NCBI GenBank assembly: GCA_015478855.1
Contig: JADMKJ010000021.1
Coordinates: forward strand, 70,425-109,394
Direction of reading: 5' to 3'
Length of the DNA: 38,970 nt
DNA from: Proteiniphilum sp.
GTDB taxonomy: Bacteria > Bacteroidota > Bacteroidia > Bacteroidales > Dysgonomonadaceae
Below the pieces are notes generated by a model. That model searched no databases, had not been told where the DNA came from, and worked only from the letters and a program-made list of their open reading frames with translations. Below are positions 23,888 through 32,497 of the stretch, in pieces (position 1 is the stretch's first letter; each line of letters starts with the position of its first letter). A program made the position numbers and the translations under genes.

Positions 23888-25737
23888 AGGCGCTGTTTTT
23901 TCTTTAGTCTGTTTTCCATTTCTCCAATAGCCTCCACAGTATCATGATAGAGACGGTCCATTTCCGTATCACTTTCTGCAGGGGCATATCGCGCAAATTC
24001 ACAACTGTCCAGGATATGCATGAACCTGCCGGCAAGCTGATCGCTGATACCGTATACCGACAACTCAGACTCAATATTGTTTTTTGACAGCTCAGCCAGG
24101 GGGATAGATAGCTTGTCACTGAAATAGCCCCACAGTGCGCGGAGCACCTCATCATAAAAATGTTCGTTGTCATGCTCCTTGAGATATCTCCCGGCTGCTT
24201 TCAGTCGCCTGGCAGCTGTTTTATTGGCTTTCCTGGTACGCATAAGGGCCACATTGGCATTCTCCCGTGCCTGCTTCCTGTTAAAGAGATAGTAGATGAC
24301 CAGCACAAGAAAGGGAATCACATACCAAAGCCAGTAATTGAGTGAGCCGGTAAAGAAATTGCTCCGGGAGAGATAGGAGGGTTCCCCTGTTTTAAGGAAA
24401 CGAATGTCCTGCTCCACCTTCACATCCTGACGATTTACGTAATTGCTTGCTGCCGCACTGGCCGGGTCACCTTTGGCTATACGGAGATTATATTCGGGAG
24501 TGGTAAGTGTTTTATAGCTGTTTGTATTCAGATCAAAGAAGGTGAACTCCACGGGGGGAATGGTATAATCCCCTTCATAACGCGGTATAGCCATGTATTC
24601 CACGCTTCTTATGCCTGTGAGGCCATTGGTGGTTACATTGAATGAGTTATTCACCGTAGGATCATACACCTCAAAATTGCCGGGAAAAGCCACCTCGGGA
24701 TTGCGGATAAGCTTCATGTTACCTGTTCCGGAGATCTCGAGCTTCAGTGTGATGGCTTCATTCGCTTTCGTCTCTGTGGTACTGATGACCGGTTTAAGGG
24801 TAAAAGATCCCACAGCGTTGGAATAACTCGCCGGCCTGTCAGCAGGGAGAGGCTTCACATTCACCGAGAGAGGGTTGGTCCTCAATGCTTTCTTCACGTC
24901 AACCATTACCTCCTGCGAGCCGAAGAAAGTGGATACTTTTCTTCCTGAGGGAACAGAGAACACCATCTCAAGGCTTCCGGCCGGTATGGTTATCTCGCCT
25001 GCCCGCTGCGGAAAGAGTAACGTCTTGCGCAGATCTGCAGTATAATAGTTCCTACCGTTGTACCGTTCCATCTGCAACTGCTGATTCATGGGAACATCCA
25101 CCTCTTCCACCATAAATCCCTCGAATTCGGGAAACTGTATCTTGCCGTAGTTAACCACATTGAGTGTAGTGTACAACCGGAAGGTAACAGTAAATCCTTC
25201 CTGTTCATAAATGCTGTTTTTTGAGAGGATGGCTCTGATAAATGCATCGCCGGTGGATACAGTAGCCGTTCCTGAACCGGTGGAAGCACGTTCCTCTGTC
25301 TTGCCGGGAGCAGCGGGCGTATTCGCTGAAGCTTCATCGGGGGGGAGCACCTTTATCTGCAATGTGTTGGACTTATAGTTGCTTCCTTCTACAGTGATCG
25401 ATGCAGGGGGGAGAGTGAAGGTACCTGCTTTCTTAGCCATCAGGATGTAGGTATAGGTCACGGAGCTCTCGGAGGTGGTCTTTCCGTTGATTGTCTGCTG
25501 GCTGTAACTTGTGGAGGTGCTTGGTCCGAACAGAAGGTCGAAACCGGTGATATCGGGCAGTCGCAGATCCCGTCCCTCCCTGTTCAGCACATAACTTAAC
25601 CTGAATTGTTCTCCCTCCACCACCGATGCGGGGGCTGATGCTTTAAAGGTCACCTGAGCAACCGCCCTCGTCAAGCTACCTGTAAGTAGCACAACCAGGA
25701 GTAGTAGGAGTATGCGTATGTTCTCTGTCTGTTTCAT
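23884..25737 (-). CDS. batD: BatD: large membrane-anchored beta-rich aerotolerance protein
   Basis: BatD family protein, 617 aa. A signal peptide (residues 1-28, ending AVAQV) leads to a long periplasmic part of Ig-like beta domains (FKASAPASVVEGEQFRLSYVLN, AIISKNSIYEQEGFTVTFRLYT-like blocks, NEAITLKLEISGTGN). One transmembrane segment (about 455-475: YWLWYVIPFLVLVIYYLFN) is followed by a cytoplasmic helical domain of about 140 residues (RLKAAGRYLKEHDNEHFYDEV, ALWGYFSDKLSIPLAELS). The layout is typical: beta-rich domains outside and a helical domain inside that may contact MoxR or the VWA proteins. It overlaps batE by 4 nt and follows batC by 14 nt. Biochemical function is not established. 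Confidence 0.9.
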   Translation of the reverse strand: MKQTENIRILLLLLVVLLTGSLTRAVAQVTFKASAPASVVEGEQFRLSYVLNREGRDLRLPDITGFDLLFGPSTSTSYSQQTINGKTTSESSVTYTYILMAKKAGTFTLPPASITVEGSNYKSNTLQIKVLPPDEASANTPAAPGKTEERASTGSGTATVSTGDAFIRAILSKNSIYEQEGFTVTFRLYTTLNVVNYGKIQFPEFEGFMVEEVDVPMNQQLQMERYNGRNYYTADLRKTLLFPQRAGEITIPAGSLEMVFSVPSGRKVSTFFGSQEVMVDVKKALRTNPLSVNVKPLPADRPASYSNAVGSFTLKPVISTTETKANEAITLKLEISGTGNMKLIRNPEVAFPGNFEVYDPTVNNSFNVTTNGLTGIRSVEYMAIPRYEGDYTIPPVEFTFFDLNTNSYKTLTTPEYNLRIAKGDPASAAASNYVNRQDVKVEQDIRFLKTGEPSYLSRSNFFTGSLNYWLWYVIPFLVLVIYYLFNRKQARENANVALMRTRKANKTAARRLKAAGRYLKEHDNEHFYDEVLRALWGYFSDKLSIPLAELSKNNIESELSVYGISDQLAGRFMHILDSCEFARYAPAESDTEMDRLYHDTVEAIGEMENRLKKKQRL

Positions 25738-25751
25738 ATACTGCTGAGCGC

Positions 25752-26480
25752 TTACCAGTTTTTATTCTTCCTCTTGTTATCTTCTGCCTGTTGTTCTCTT
25801 TCCTGCGCTTTTATCTGCTGCACTTTCTCCTGTGTCTGCTGTTCATCCTGCTCGATAGCCTGCAGCAGCTGACGGGCGTTGTCACGCGACATCTGTTCGG
25901 GTTGATCCGGTTGTTCAGCACGCTGTTCCTGATCCTGCGGATTCTGCTGTTGTGGCTGCTGATCCTGCTGTTGTTCCTGTTCCTGTTCCTGTTGCTCCTG
26001 CTCACCCTCCCCCTGATCCTGTTGATCCTCTTCATCCTGAATCATCTTCTGCACTGTTGCCAGGTTGTAACGGGTCTCATTGTCCTGAGGGTTCAGTCGC
26101 AGGGCCATCTTGTAGGCCTCCATCGATTTCTGCAGCTCTTTCTTCTGCAGCATGGCATTGCCAATATTGTGCCATCCCGCAGCTGCCTCCAGCGGGTTCT
26201 CCTGTTCCAGTGAGATAAAGTGGTTGTACTGCTCTATGGTGCTGTCCCACTCTTTCTGTTTGTACAACGTGTTACCCAGGTTAAAGTTTGCCTCTTTTGA
26301 GGAGGGATTCTCTTCCACCGCTTTTTCGTAGAAAGAAGCTGCGTCGGAATATTTCTGTTCACTATACACTTTGTTTCCTTTGCGGATGTTCTTCCGTACA
26401 TCTTTCTGTGCGGTAACCGATAACGGTATCAGCACCATCATCAGCATAAACAAGCAATATTTCATCAGGTATCTCTTCAT
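25752..26480 (-). CDS. batC: BatC: TPR protein with glutamine/glutamate-rich tail
   Basis: A 242-aa exported TPR protein of the Bat operon. A signal peptide (residues about 1-24) precedes TPR units (about 30-145: NKVYSEQKYSDAASFYEKAV, KEANFNLGNTLYKQKEWDSTI, GWHNIGNAMLQKKELQKSM, ALRLNPQDNETRYNLA). A low-complexity region at about residues 148-194 is almost only Q, E, D and P. The tail (about 195-242) is charged and ends KRKNKNW. TPR units probably bind another Bat protein. The start overlaps the batB stop by 4 nt (ATGA type), indicating translational coupling. The DNA of the low-complexity region consists of CTG/TTC-type triplets on the + strand and gives long, meaningless Leu-rich open frames there. 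Confidence 0.88.
   Translation of the reverse strand: MKRYLMKYCLFMLMMVLIPLSVTAQKDVRKNIRKGNKVYSEQKYSDAASFYEKAVEENPSSKEANFNLGNTLYKQKEWDSTIEQYNHFISLEQENPLEAAAGWHNIGNAMLQKKELQKSMEAYKMALRLNPQDNETRYNLATVQKMIQDEEDQQDQGEGEQEQQEQEQEQQQDQQPQQQNPQDQEQRAEQPDQPEQMSRDNARQLLQAIEQDEQQTQEKVQQIKAQEREQQAEDNKRKNKNW
25900..26040 (-). repeat. low-complexity trinucleotide-like tract in batC
   Basis: About 140 bp made mostly of CAG, CAA, GAA and GAT codons on the coding strand, with local hexamer repeats such as CAGGAA (three times in a row near 25977-25994). It encodes the Gln/Glu-rich linker of BatC. It is a likely site of length variation between strains. Confidence 0.75.
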
Positions 26481-27499
26481 TTGAATAACCTCACATTTCT
26501 GAATAACCGGTTCTTCTTGTCGTAAATAAGTATCTCTAATAAAAGGATCGCCAGTATAAACAAGCCTAACAGTGGAAATTTCTCATCATATTCGGAATAG
26601 GAGAGAGAGGTGGACTTGCCTGTTTCAAGTTGATCAAGCTGAGCCTCCAGCGCACGCATAGCCGTGTTGGAGTTGTCGGCACGGATGTAAAGACCTTCAC
26701 CGCTTTCTGCTATTTCCATGCTCACCTGTTCGTTCAGACGGGAGACAACCACATTCCCTTCATTATCTGCCATAAAGTTGTTGCTATACTCATCTACCGG
26801 CACAGGTGAACCGTCGGGTGAGCCTATGCCCACAATGTTAATCATCACACCTGCCTTTGCCGCCTCAGCAGCTACCCCCGCAGCGTTCCCCTCATGGTCT
26901 TCACCATCGGTAATAATCACCATCGCTTTACTTATCTCCTTATCGCTTGAGAAACAACTCATCCCCAGGCTGATGGCCTGCCCTATGGCTGTACCCTGAA
27001 TAGGAACGAGCTCCGGGTCGATGGTGTTAAGGAATATTTTTGCTGACTGGGTGTCGGAAGTAAGCGGCATCTGCACATAGGCTTCACCTGCAAAGACAAT
27101 CAATGCCACCTTGTCGTTCCTGCGCAGATCAATCAATCTCGACAGTATCTGCTTGGCACGTGCCAGCCTGTTGGGAGATACATCGCGTGCGAGCATCGAA
27201 TTGGAGACATCAATGGCGATCACCAGCTCAATACCCTCCTTTTCCACCGTCTCCACCTTCGTGCCGAACTGAGGGCGGGCAATCAGAAAGATCCCGGCTA
27301 CCAAAGCTCCGAAAATAAGCCAGAACTTCAGATAGGAACGTTTCAGTGATAACTCGGGCATCATCATCTTGAGCGTGGAAAGACGGCCCATCTTTTGCAC
27401 ATCCTTACGCTTTCTGATGTTGAGGTATATGTAAACTGCCAGCAACAAAGGCAAGGCAATCAACAACCATAAATATTCCGGATTTCCGAATCTAAACAT
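26477..27499 (-). CDS. batB: BatB: VWA-domain membrane protein of the aerotolerance operon
   Basis: A 340-aa inner-membrane protein with two N-terminal hydrophobic spans (about residues 9-27 and 57-76), a von Willebrand A domain (about 88-285) and a C-terminal span (about 310-327). The metal-ion site is intact: VIAIDVSNSMLARDVSPNRL contains DxSxS, with the threonine in PLTSDTQ and the aspartate in VIITDGEDHEGN completing it. VWA proteins of this kind pair with MoxR ATPases as substrate- or partner-recruiting subunits. It follows batA by 76 nt and overlaps batC by 4 nt. The arrangement of the two VWA genes in tandem is standard for Bat operons. Confidence 0.92.
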   Translation of the reverse strand: MFRFGNPEYLWLLIALPLLLAVYIYLNIRKRKDVQKMGRLSTLKMMMPELSLKRSYLKFWLIFGALVAGIFLIARPQFGTKVETVEKEGIELVIAIDVSNSMLARDVSPNRLARAKQILSRLIDLRRNDKVALIVFAGEAYVQMPLTSDTQSAKIFLNTIDPELVPIQGTAIGQAISLGMSCFSSDKEISKAMVIITDGEDHEGNAAGVAAEAAKAGVMINIVGIGSPDGSPVPVDEYSNNFMADNEGNVVVSRLNEQVSMEIAESGEGLYIRADNSNTAMRALEAQLDQLETGKSTSLSYSEYDEKFPLLGLFILAILLLEILIYDKKNRLFRNVRLFK

Positions 27500-27575
27500 T
27501 ATCTATTGTCTCTAAATCTCATTTTCTTATCAATTCAATATCCCCCCCGCTGATGCAGGGCTAGAGTGAAGCATA

Positions 27576-28559
27576 TCAGGGTATGTTTCTCAGCCAGCTT
27601 CTTCTCAGTAACAATTCAAGCAGTACCAGACCCAGTGCCAGCAAGGCAAAGGGAAGGAACAACTCCCGTCGGCGGGTGACGTTCTGCACGCTGATAAGGT
27701 ATTTCTCCATCTCATCAATCTCATCATACACCTGGCGGAGCCCTTCGGTATCCTGTGCGCGAAAATATTGACCACCAGTCATCGCAGCAATCTCAGTGAG
27801 TGTCTTCTCATCAATATCCACCGGCATGTTCTGCATCCTTATACCGTAGGGTGTGTTTACCGGTGTAGGTGCCATACCCTTGGTACCCACACCCACCGTG
27901 TAGACGCGTATACCGTAGGAGCGTGCCAGATCGGCGGCGGTGAGTGGAGCTATCTGCCCGCTGTTGTTGGTGCCGTCAGTCAGCAGGATCACCACGCGTG
28001 AGTCAGAGTCACTCTCCTTCAATCTGTTTACCGACGTAGCCAGTCCGAGGCCGATGGCTGTACCATCCTCTATCATCCCGAAATTGATCTCGTTCAACAG
28101 GTTCAGCAACACCTTGTGATCGGTCGTGAGGGGGCACTGCGTGAAGCTCTCACCTGCAAAGATCACCAGTCCTATATTGTCGTTAATGCGATCGGTAATG
28201 AACTCTGCCGCCACCTTTTTCGCTGCCTGCAGACGGTCGGGTTGCAGATCCTGTGACAACATCGATCCGGAGACGTCGAGCGCCATGACGATGTCAATTC
28301 CCTGTGTCTCTGTTTCTTCCCAACTGCTTAATGCTTGCGGACGGGCAATGACGACGATCATCAGAGCAATCGAGATCAATCGCAACAGAAACGGAAAATG
28401 GCGCATATAGACCCTGAAATCGGGCTTCATCCCCTTAAAAGCATGGGCTGAGGCCAGCTTGAACGAAGCCTGCGCTTTCGACAGCCGCACCACGTACCAC
28501 ACAACCAGAGGGATAAGCAGCAGTGACAGATAGAGATATTCAGGATGCAAAAATTCCAT
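27576..28559 (-). CDS. batA: BatA: VWA-domain membrane protein of the aerotolerance operon
   Basis: A 327-aa protein with the same plan as batB: N-terminal hydrophobic spans (about residues 8-26 and 55-73), a VWA domain (about 85-285) and a C-terminal transmembrane segment (about 300-318, FLPFALLALGLVLLELLL). The MIDAS DxSxS lies in VMALDVSGSMLSQDLQPDRL, with PLTTDH and ILLTDGTNNSG as the other metal-site segments. It is clearly a paralogue of batB, to which it is adjacent. It starts 2 nt after the preceding gene of the operon, implying coupling. Likely acts with MoxR in a membrane-bound assembly or maturation complex (inference from the family). Confidence 0.92.
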   Translation of the reverse strand: MEFLHPEYLYLSLLLIPLVVWYVVRLSKAQASFKLASAHAFKGMKPDFRVYMRHFPFLLRLISIALMIVVIARPQALSSWEETETQGIDIVMALDVSGSMLSQDLQPDRLQAAKKVAAEFITDRINDNIGLVIFAGESFTQCPLTTDHKVLLNLLNEINFGMIEDGTAIGLGLATSVNRLKESDSDSRVVILLTDGTNNSGQIAPLTAADLARSYGIRVYTVGVGTKGMAPTPVNTPYGIRMQNMPVDIDEKTLTEIAAMTGGQYFRAQDTEGLRQVYDEIDEMEKYLISVQNVTRRRELFLPFALLALGLVLLELLLRRSWLRNIP

Positions 28560-28561
28560 GG

Positions 28562-29632
28562 TTAATCACGCTTAACGACACTCTTTTCCAATGTCTGATT
28601 GTTATCATTTTCATCTTTATCCTTCTCTGCGATCACAGGATCAGGTTCTCTGGTCTGGTTCACAAAGAAATAGGCATTCACCATACTCAGGTCGTTTTCA
28701 TCGGGATAAGGTTTGTACCTGGCAAACTTCACCAGGTCGGAGGTAGAAAGAATCTGTTTCAGATTATCATATACCGAATCCACATCCGACACTTTACGAA
28801 TCTCATTCAATATCTCACCTGATGTCATCTCCATGGCGTTAAATCCCTCTCTTTCGTGGATATAGCGGCGAAGGATATCGGTCAGCCTGCTGTAAAACTC
28901 TTTCTCTCTTCCCTGCAGCCATATCTTCTCCTCCTTCAGTTTATCAAGCTCCCTGACAGCACGTACATGTGCCGGCAATATGACGGGTGGCTTGAAGAAA
29001 TATCCTTTTTTCTTTTTCATCAGCACCAGATAGATTACCACGCCAATCACAGCAATGATCAACATGATGCCCAGCACAATCCAGAGCAACCACAGATAAT
29101 CGGTCCAGACAAACGGAGCCTTACGCACTGATTTGATATCATTCAGCTGGAGCTGGTTGAAATCAATTGAATCGGTCTCTCCCTTATTTATCTTCTCCAG
29201 GTAGGCCAGTGTAGAGTCTGACAGCTGGGGTGAGGTCACTTTGAGTCCGAAGGAGTTGGAGAAGAGAGTATCTGTTCCGTCGAATACGGACATATGGGGC
29301 ACATGATAGAGCGTGGAGTCGAAAGAGGTGATCACATACTTGAAATTGAGTGTCATCACATTGTTCTCGATGGTAGTATCGGGTGTCAACATGGTGATCA
29401 CTTCAATACCGGGGATGATCTCCTTCTCATACACCGGAAACTGAATGGCTTTATCTTTAGGTGTGATCACCTTCAGGTTGATCAATGCCTGCTCCCCGAT
29501 CATGATCTCCGTGGGCTGCACGGTGGCATGCACCGAGGCACGCTGAGCAGATAAGGGTGCAATTGAAATGATGAAAAGAGCAATCATCGCAGCTCTGCCT
29601 GAAAAAGTGATATGTGGTCTGTTCATTGTCAT
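28562..29632 (-). CDS. BatD-like exported membrane protein between DUF58 and batA genes
   Basis: A 356-aa protein without a settled name. It has a signal peptide (about residues 1-29, ending PLSAQ), a periplasmic beta-rich region (about 30-180: ASVHATVQPTEIMIGEQALI, NVMTLNFKYVITSFDSTLYHVP) like the first domain of BatD, one transmembrane segment (about 181-208: YLWLLWIVLGIMLIIAVIGV), and a cytoplasmic helical domain (about 215-330: REKEFYSRLTDILRRYIHER, NAMEMTSGEILNEI) resembling the C-terminal domains found in BatD and DUF4381-type proteins. The tail is acidic. It begins 2 nt after the DUF58 gene and ends 2 nt before batA, so it is an integral part of the operon. It looks like a shorter second BatD. 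Confidence 0.75.
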   Translation of the reverse strand: MTMNRPHITFSGRAAMIALFIISIAPLSAQRASVHATVQPTEIMIGEQALINLKVITPKDKAIQFPVYEKEIIPGIEVITMLTPDTTIENNVMTLNFKYVITSFDSTLYHVPHMSVFDGTDTLFSNSFGLKVTSPQLSDSTLAYLEKINKGETDSIDFNQLQLNDIKSVRKAPFVWTDYLWLLWIVLGIMLIIAVIGVVIYLVLMKKKKGYFFKPPVILPAHVRAVRELDKLKEEKIWLQGREKEFYSRLTDILRRYIHEREGFNAMEMTSGEILNEIRKVSDVDSVYDNLKQILSTSDLVKFARYKPYPDENDLSMVNAYFFVNQTREPDPVIAEKDKDENDNNQTLEKSVVKRD

Positions 29633-29634
29633 TG

Positions 29635-30504
29635 TTACCTTCTTTGTTGGAATAGTTGCAGCAATGATTTCACATAATCGCTCTCTGTAGAAACGGAGAC
29701 ACTGTCAACGCCACTTTGTCTGAAAGCATTGTTCATATTTATCTGGAGGCTGTTCCACCAGTTATGATATACCTCTCTCACCTTCACGGAGGAGGTGTTA
29801 ATCCACCGCTCCTCGCCTGTTTCCGGATCATTCACTTTCATGAGGCCCACCGGGATCAGCTCAGTGCTCAGCTGATCATAAACCTGTACTGCGACCATAT
29901 CATGCTTACTGTTGGCTATCTGAAGTGCTTTTTTATAATTACCCGGGTCGATGAAGTCAGAAATAAGAAAAGCAGTAGAGCGTTTTTTGATTGCGTTGGT
30001 CATATAACGAAGTGCCATGTTCAGGTCCGTACCATTGCTTTCAGGCTGGAATCCCAGAATCTCACGAATAATGAAAAGGATATGTTTTTTTCCTTTTTTG
30101 GGAGGAATAAATTTCTCAATCTTGTCGGTGAAGAAGATCACACCTATCTTATCATTGTTCTGCATCGCTGAAAACGCCAGTGTTGCAGCAATCTCAGCCA
30201 CCATATCGCGCTTGAGGACAGACCTGGAACCGAAACCCAGACTCTCCGACAGGTCGATCATCAGCATCACCGTCAGCTCACGCTCCTCCTCAAATATCTT
30301 CACGTAGGGGCGGTTATAGCGCGCTGTCACATTCCAGTCAATATCACGCATATCATCGCCATACTGATACTCCCGAACCTCTGAGAAAGCCATCCCACGT
30401 CCTTTAAAGGCAGAGTGGTACTCTCCGGCGAAAATATTTCGTGAGAGTCCCCGTGCTTTAATCTCGATGTGTCGTACTTTTTTTAATAGTTCGGTCGTTT
30501 CCAT
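29635..30504 (-). CDS. DUF58 domain protein of the Bat/MoxR operon
   Basis: A 289-aa cytoplasmic protein with the DUF58 signature block GRGMAFSEVREYQYGDDMRD followed by IDWNVTARYNRPYVKIFEEE (about residues 36-75). The MLMIDLSESLGFGS segment has a DxSxS metal site, showing the VWA-like fold of this family. GTDLNMALRYM and FLISDFIDP are further conserved spots. DUF58 genes are almost always next to moxR, as here, and the protein is taken to be an adaptor of the AAA ATPase. It follows moxR by 75 nt and precedes a BatD-like gene by 2 nt. There is no membrane segment, unlike DUF58 proteins of many Gram-positives. Confidence 0.92.
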   Translation of the reverse strand: METTELLKKVRHIEIKARGLSRNIFAGEYHSAFKGRGMAFSEVREYQYGDDMRDIDWNVTARYNRPYVKIFEEERELTVMLMIDLSESLGFGSRSVLKRDMVAEIAATLAFSAMQNNDKIGVIFFTDKIEKFIPPKKGKKHILFIIREILGFQPESNGTDLNMALRYMTNAIKKRSTAFLISDFIDPGNYKKALQIANSKHDMVAVQVYDQLSTELIPVGLMKVNDPETGEERWINTSSVKVREVYHNWWNSLQINMNNAFRQSGVDSVSVSTESDYVKSLLQLFQQRR

Positions 30505-30579
30505 TGAATGCCAAACCCTCTTATCAGGGCAAATAATTTAAATGAGTGAACTGAATCTTTCGTTGAGTGGATTGTCGTT

Positions 30580-31575
30580 TTAAGGTACTTCCACCTTGTT
30601 GAGGATCTCACTGATGATCTCTTCCGAAGTCAGGTTGTTGGCTTCGGCCTCATAAGTGAGTCCTATGCGGTGTCGAAGCACATCATGACAAACAGCACGG
30701 ATATCTTCCGGCACCACATAGCCGCGACGTTTGATAAAGGCAAAAGCCCTTGCAGCCAGCGCCAGGTTGATGGAGGCACGTGGTGATGCTCCAAATCCGA
30801 TCATCTCCTTCAGGCCTGCCATGCCGAATTGATCGGGATAACGGGTGGCAAACACAATGTCCACGATGTATTTGCTTATTTTCTCATCGATATAGACTTC
30901 ACGTACCACCTTGCGTGCTTCCAGAATCTCCTGTGTGGAGATTACCGGACGATCAATGGTTAACGGTTCAAATATATTCTGATTGATGATTTGTTTCTCT
31001 TCTTCCTTTGTTGGATAGGAGATGACCACCTTCAGCATGAACCTGTCCACCTGTGCTTCGGGAAGAGGGTAGGTACCCTCCTGCTCGATGGGATTCTGCG
31101 TAGCCATCACGAGAAAGGGACTGGGCAGGGGATAGGTTTTTTCACCGATGGTCACCTGACGCTCCTGCATCGCCTCGAGCAAAGCACTCTGTACCTTGGC
31201 GGGGGCGCGGTTAATCTCATCTGCCAATATGAAGTTGGCAAATATAGGTCCGTGTTTTACCAGGAATTCTTCTTTCCGCTGGCTGTAGATCATCGTCCCA
31301 ATCACGTCAGCAGGCAACAGGTCGGGGGTAAACTGAATACGACTGTAGTCGGCATCAATCAACTGAGCCAGTGTTTTGATTGCCAGCGTTTTTGCCAACC
31401 CGGGCACACCTTCCAGCAAAATATGCCCGTCGGACAACAGTCCGATGAGTAGAGATTCCACAAGGTGCTTCTGTCCTACGATCACTCTGTTCATTCCTGT
31501 GACCAGCGTTTGAACGAAAGTGCTTTTCTGCTCTATCCTCTCGTTTAACTCTTTAATATCGACTACTTGGCTCAT
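30580..31575 (-). CDS. MoxR-family AAA+ ATPase
   Basis: A 331-aa AAA+ ATPase of the MoxR family, expected to use ATP to remodel or assemble target complexes with the VWA partners encoded downstream. Walker A is GVPGLAKT, inside HILLEGVPGLAKTLAIKTLA (about residues 52-71); Walker B and the following MoxR signature are FILADEINRAPAKVQSALLE. Sensor 1 lies in LVMATQNPIEQEGTYPLPEA. The C-terminal lid domain has VVPEDIRAVCHDVLRHRIGL. It is first in a nine-gene - strand run ending with the PAP2 gene and carries a -7 box about 40 nt upstream, consistent with the operon's promoter. Confidence 0.95.
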   Translation of the reverse strand: MSQVVDIKELNERIEQKSTFVQTLVTGMNRVIVGQKHLVESLLIGLLSDGHILLEGVPGLAKTLAIKTLAQLIDADYSRIQFTPDLLPADVIGTMIYSQRKEEFLVKHGPIFANFILADEINRAPAKVQSALLEAMQERQVTIGEKTYPLPSPFLVMATQNPIEQEGTYPLPEAQVDRFMLKVVISYPTKEEEKQIINQNIFEPLTIDRPVISTQEILEARKVVREVYIDEKISKYIVDIVFATRYPDQFGMAGLKEMIGFGASPRASINLALAARAFAFIKRRGYVVPEDIRAVCHDVLRHRIGLTYEAEANNLTSEEIISEILNKVEVP

Positions 31576-31615
31576 ATTTTTCTGACTGTTAAATTTGGAT
31601 TCTTTTTACGAGATA

Positions 31616-31623
31616 CAAAAATA
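31616..31623 (-). promoter_or_regulatory. Bacteroidetes -7 box for the MoxR/Bat operon
   Basis: The - strand reads TATTTTTG, matching TAnnTTTG, 41 nt before the moxR start. The 229-bp gap between lipB and moxR contains no gene I can support; the rest of it shows no clear structure. No clean -33 box was found. Confidence 0.5.
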
Positions 31624-31804
31624 GAAATGTTAAATTGGTTTTCGGTGGAAACGCAGTTAAAAATGTTTAAGCAGGGGAAGTTGAATGCAATTGATCCTGA
31701 CCCGGTTTATCCATCAGCACTCTTCCGCATGTCTGAACGCTCACCGGTGCACATTCCTGACTTTTCAACATTCCATATAACCGACCATTCATCATTCCGC
31801 TAAA

Positions 31805-32488
31805 CTAACTGAACACCATTCCGAAAAGATGATGAAAATGGTGTTTCATCCTGAACGACACCTCACTGAGGTCTATTTCTCTGCCCAGCTCTTTCCCTAA
31901 CGACGTGACGCCCCTGTCGGTGAAGCCACATGGATTGATGTAATTGAAGTAGGAGAGATCACTGTTGACGTTCAGTGCCAGCCCGTGCATGGTGACGAAC
32001 CTGCTTGCACGAACGCCTATCGCACAGATCTTACGTGCTTTCGCCGGATGGGCCGGATCAATCCAGACCCCCATGGCTTTCTCATCTTTTTCACCTTCGA
32101 TATTGTACTCTCTGAGCGTTGCAATCACCACATCCTCCAACAGCGAGATATACTTTTTAATCCCAATATGAAATGCTTCCAGGTCAATGATCGGATAGAC
32201 CACCAGCTGTCCCGGACCGTGGTAGGTGATATCACCTCCCCGGTCAATCTCATGCAGGTCGATTTGCTTGCTCTCGCAGACGCTCCGGGCGATAAGCAGG
32301 TTCTGTCTGTTGCCGCTCTTTCCTATCGTATATACATGTTCGTGCTCACAAAAGAGTAAATATTGGTTTTTCTCCTCTCTCTTATCTAGCTTATCACGTA
32401 TCACAGCGTCGAACAACTTCTCCTGGTAATCCCATGCTTCCCTGTATCGGATACGTCCAAGATCTTCAAAGATTACTTTCCTGCTCAT
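31805..32488 (-). CDS. lipB: octanoyltransferase
   Basis: Transfers octanoyl groups from acyl carrier protein to the lipoyl domains of 2-oxoacid dehydrogenases or the glycine cleavage H protein. The 227-aa protein has the LipB motifs RGGDITYHGPGQLVVYPIID (about residues 82-101), RKICAIGVRASRF (catalytic lysine) and MHGLALNVNSDLSYFNYINP followed by CGF, whose cysteine is the acyl-carrying residue. It starts 9 nt after lipA, and together they make protein-bound lipoate. No signal peptide. The stop lies 229 nt from moxR, which is on the same strand but has its own promoter. Confidence 0.95.
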   Translation of the reverse strand: MSRKVIFEDLGRIRYREAWDYQEKLFDAVIRDKLDKREEKNQYLLFCEHEHVYTIGKSGNRQNLLIARSVCESKQIDLHEIDRGGDITYHGPGQLVVYPIIDLEAFHIGIKKYISLLEDVVIATLREYNIEGEKDEKAMGVWIDPAHPAKARKICAIGVRASRFVTMHGLALNVNSDLSYFNYINPCGFTDRGVTSLGKELGREIDLSEVSFRMKHHFHHLFGMVFS

Positions 32489-32497
32489 GTTTTTATA

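Noticed and set aside
25791..26213. Leu-rich open frame on the + strand opposite batC
   Set aside because: It is the antisense of CAG/GAA-type codons in the batC low-complexity region; batC itself has a clear TPR plan and fits the operon.
31567..31803. 78-codon open frame on the + strand between moxR and lipB
   Set aside because: It spans the predicted moxR promoter and start, has no motif or plausible start context, and ends at the lipB stop. Treated as non-coding.
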